From CAZDBA01 sp964503615 (GTDB taxonomy: Bacteria; Planctomycetota; Planctomycetia; Pirellulales; Pirellulaceae), in assembly GCA_964503615.1 (NCBI GenBank), contig CAZDBA010000193.1:1-8506 (forward strand): DNA of 8,506 nt. The letters are read 5' to 3'. A program made the translations under genes and the position numbers. Below are positions 6,871 to 8,506 of this stretch, in pieces. Below the pieces are notes generated by a model, which had not been told where the DNA came from, searched no databases, and saw nothing but the letters and a program-made list of their open reading frames with translations. Position 1 is the stretch's first letter, and the number at the start of each line of letters is the position of its first letter.

Positions 6871-6902
6871 GTAGCTCGCCTCTCTGGAGAGGCGTGCTAC
6901 TT
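6871..6902. repeat. Intergenic palindromic repeat, short variant
   Basis: GTAGCTCGCCTCTC (6871-6884) and GAGAGGCGTGCTAC (6887-6900) form a 14-bp inverted repeat with one mismatch and a 2-base centre. The ends match the element at 1219-1270. It abuts, on the plus strand, the stop codon of the polytopic membrane protein gene (6901-6903) and lies upstream of nhaC. It could fold into a strong hairpin at the 3' end of the membrane-pair transcript. No T run follows in either direction, so simple intrinsic termination is unlikely. Confidence 0.7.
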
Positions 6903-7785
6903 ACCCCATTCGGAACGTATACCAAGCAAAGAGCAGCAGGTGTGTTCCGACATAAGCGACTCGCATTCGATTCGAACGCGTTTGCGCAATGCCCAGGGTC
7001 ATAAAGATCGAAGCGAACCCCATTACTGGAACAACAAAGTAGGTCGAGAGCATAAAGAACATCAGAACAAAGTCACGAGAACGCTCGGCCAGTTTTCCAG
7101 AAAACAGAAATGCCCAAGCAAGGGCACCCTCGATAACGATCGTCCAGACCGTCATTACGTAAGCGATCCAAGTTACTCTTCCCGGTATTTCGATCGCCGC
7201 TTCGCCGCCCGGAAGAGCCATTCGCACGTTCCTGTAAGATTCGAGGTTTGAGGCACTGGTAAGCGAGCTAAGTCCGCCGATCGGTCCCGTTACCATCTCT
7301 TCAAAACGGTAGTCAAAAAGCAGCTTGAAATGAAACAGCGAGCCATCATAAAACTCGGGGGAAATCACTTTCCAAATGCAGCCGAGAGCGAAGCAGAGCC
7401 CAATCATCAGGCGGGCTGAATTTCGCATGGAGAATTCTACACGCCGCCCCATCACGGCCAGTCCCATCGCACCACACCAATAGATCACAAAAAAGCAGTG
7501 GTCTTCGTAGTGCTGAAAGTCAAAGTACATCCGGGGCAACCACGCGACAACGATCCCAAACCAGAACCAGGGACTGCGTCGAACCGCTTTCAAGCAGACA
7601 AGTATCGCCGCTGCCACAGTCAGCGCCATATCCAACGGCAGATGGCTAATGCGGAACATGCTAAACACAGTCAACAACGCAACCAAGTCAAACAATTTCA
7701 CACCGAACCATAACGCGGCTGGTTCAGTAGACTCGTTCGCGGCTGGCTGCAAAAGTTCTTGATTTAATTCAAAGGCTTGCGTCAT
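6901..7785 (-). CDS. Polytopic membrane protein, distantly HTTM/vitamin K carboxylase-like
   Basis: The protein has 294 residues, with a polar N-terminus (1-25) and about 8 predicted membrane segments, roughly 30-46, 50-66, 72-88, 97-113, 125-141, 203-229, 238-265 and 275-292. The segment 'DFQHYEDHCFFVIYWCGAMG' (89-108) and the later 'CFALGCIWKVISPEFYDGSL' (131-150) resemble, loosely, the membrane core of HTTM, DoxX and vitamin K gamma-carboxylase-like proteins. I cannot identify catalytic residues and give no enzymatic role. A soluble loop of about 50 residues (150-200) probably lies on one face of the membrane. Its ATG overlaps the TGA of the upstream gene (ATGA at 7785-7782), so the two are very likely translationally coupled and may form a complex. 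Its stop codon touches the palindromic repeat at 6871-6902. Confidence 0.72.
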   Translation of the reverse strand: MTQAFELNQELLQPAANESTEPAALWFGVKLFDLVALLTVFSMFRISHLPLDMALTVAAAILVCLKAVRRSPWFWFGIVVAWLPRMYFDFQHYEDHCFFVIYWCGAMGLAVMGRRVEFSMRNSARLMIGLCFALGCIWKVISPEFYDGSLFHFKLLFDYRFEEMVTGPIGGLSSLTSASNLESYRNVRMALPGGEAAIEIPGRVTWIAYVMTVWTIVIEGALAWAFLFSGKLAERSRDFVLMFFMLSTYFVVPVMGFASIFMTLGIAQTRSNRMRVAYVGTHLLLFAWYTFRMG

Positions 7786-8369
7786 CGGTCTCGCCTGCCT
7801 TTTGAATCTAACGTTGGCTTTTCGCAGGAAGCCGATTGCACATTCGCTTGGCTCGAACTCTCTTCATTTGGTCGGTACTCTACCGAGTTAAGCGTGTGTG
7901 TCAGAAGTTTTTTGTTTTCGCTGTCGATTCGCATGCCACCGATTTTCAGTTCAAGAGCACGAACAACAATCGGTTTCAAAGAGGTGGAATCTGCGGGTAG
8001 TGTATTACCGAAACGGTTCCCATTTTGATCGACGTCCAGATACCAGTCTTGTTCGTAAAGCACTTTTGCCAAGTACAGCAAGTTTTCTTTGCTGGGAATG
8101 GTGCGTGCGACCAAGCCCGACTGTTTGTAGATCGCTTTTGGAACATCCAGCTCGACAGGGCCTTGGGCGGTGTCCGCAATACAATGAATAAATCGAGAAC
8201 CGTGATAGTCGACGGTAGCAAACATTCCGAATCCGGCGCCGGTGCCCCAGCTAGATCGCTTGATCGAATGCCACTGATTCATGTGAATACAGGCAACGAT
8301 CACCATAATCGCAGGAACGCAACAAATTCGCGCGAAGATAAATAGTCTTTGTCTTTGAGGTACAGACAT
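7782..8369 (-). CDS. Single-pass membrane-anchored protein of unknown function, coupled to the downstream membrane protein
   Basis: The protein has 195 residues: a basic N-terminus (R6, R8, R14), one hydrophobic segment at about 9-29, then a hydrophilic domain, so it is probably an N-in protein with its bulk outside the cytoplasm. Notable parts are 'NQWHSIKRSSWGTGAGFGMF' (31-50) directly after the membrane segment, a mixed alpha/beta core to about 165, and a polar low-complexity tail from 166. I do not recognise a named family. Small membrane-anchored partners next to HTTM-type genes are known in other bacteria (for example DUF5819 proteins), and this one may play a similar role; that is inference. 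It overlaps the next gene by 4 bases (ATGA). The minus-strand ATG at 8369 has no clear Shine-Dalgarno, and I see no convincing promoter in 8370-8506. Confidence 0.7.
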   Translation of the reverse strand: MSVPQRQRLFIFARICCVPAIMVIVACIHMNQWHSIKRSSWGTGAGFGMFATVDYHGSRFIHCIADTAQGPVELDVPKAIYKQSGLVARTIPSKENLLYLAKVLYEQDWYLDVDQNGNRFGNTLPADSTSLKPIVVRALELKIGGMRIDSENKKLLTHTLNSVEYRPNEESSSQANVQSASCEKPTLDSKGRRDR

Positions 8370-8506
8370 GATTTGCCGATTCGAGGAACGAAATGCGACG
8401 GCGAAGAAACGCGTGGGTAACGCTGGAAAACTTTACCCGATACGTTAACTTTTGCGGTGTTTTGAGTTGTTCCTATCGAGGAAAAAGGGGCTACTGTTTG
8501 TGTAGA

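Noticed and set aside
6871..6902. Short palindromic element as an ordinary Rho-independent terminator
   Set aside because: The stem is strong, but no run of T follows on either strand, and a related element occurs elsewhere in the window. A repeat family explains it better.
6862..7251. Plus-strand 129-codon frame opposite the polytopic membrane protein
   Set aside because: The translation is highly charged and His/Arg/Ser-rich without any motif, and it overlaps both the palindromic repeat and a better-supported membrane protein gene.
8393..8506. Plus-strand open frame from ATG 8393 to the window end (38 codons) with a GAGGA stretch five bases upstream
   Set aside because: The residues are very Arg- and Cys-rich and look non-protein-like. 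The start would be only 23 bases from the divergent start at 8369, leaving no room for separate promoters. The sequence to the right is needed to decide, so I do not call it a gene.

Overview
The window most resembles a chromosomal segment from a planctomycete, probably Pirellulaceae-like. The main clue is a pair of neighbouring exported proteins. Both end in the short dockerin-like domain with two EF-hand-type loops and the 'VNFFDI.PFI..L' pattern that is common in that phylum. Shine-Dalgarno signals are weak, genes are loosely spaced, and short palindromic intergenic repeats are present, which fits. This is a judgement from sequence patterns, not a database match.

Left part, + strand (1-3230): a 5'-truncated exported beta-propeller-like protein with a C-terminal dockerin-like domain. 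It is followed by an intergenic palindromic repeat and then by an exported SGNH-type carbohydrate acetylesterase (SASA/CE6-like). The esterase carries an unidentified beta-rich module and the same dockerin-like tag, and a strong intrinsic terminator closes the unit. These two proteins probably act outside the cytoplasm, the esterase on acetylated glycans.

Middle (3299-4975): a macrodomain-type poly(ADP-ribose) glycohydrolase of the bacterial/microbial class on the + strand. It converges on a YqjF-like DUF2071 protein on the - strand.

Right part, - strand (5044-8369): an NhaC-family Na+/H+ antiporter with an unusually long charged insertion. Upstream of it, separated by a second copy of the palindromic repeat, is a two-gene unit with a 4-base ATGA overlap. 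That unit encodes a small single-pass membrane-anchored protein and a polytopic membrane protein that distantly resembles the HTTM/vitamin K carboxylase-like membrane fold.

Apart from the two dockerin-tagged proteins and the translationally coupled membrane pair, the genes look like independent units. I see no rRNA, tRNA, CRISPR array, transposase or phage gene. The most interesting items are the coupled membrane pair, the two size variants of the palindromic repeat, the orphan PARG and the extended NhaC.
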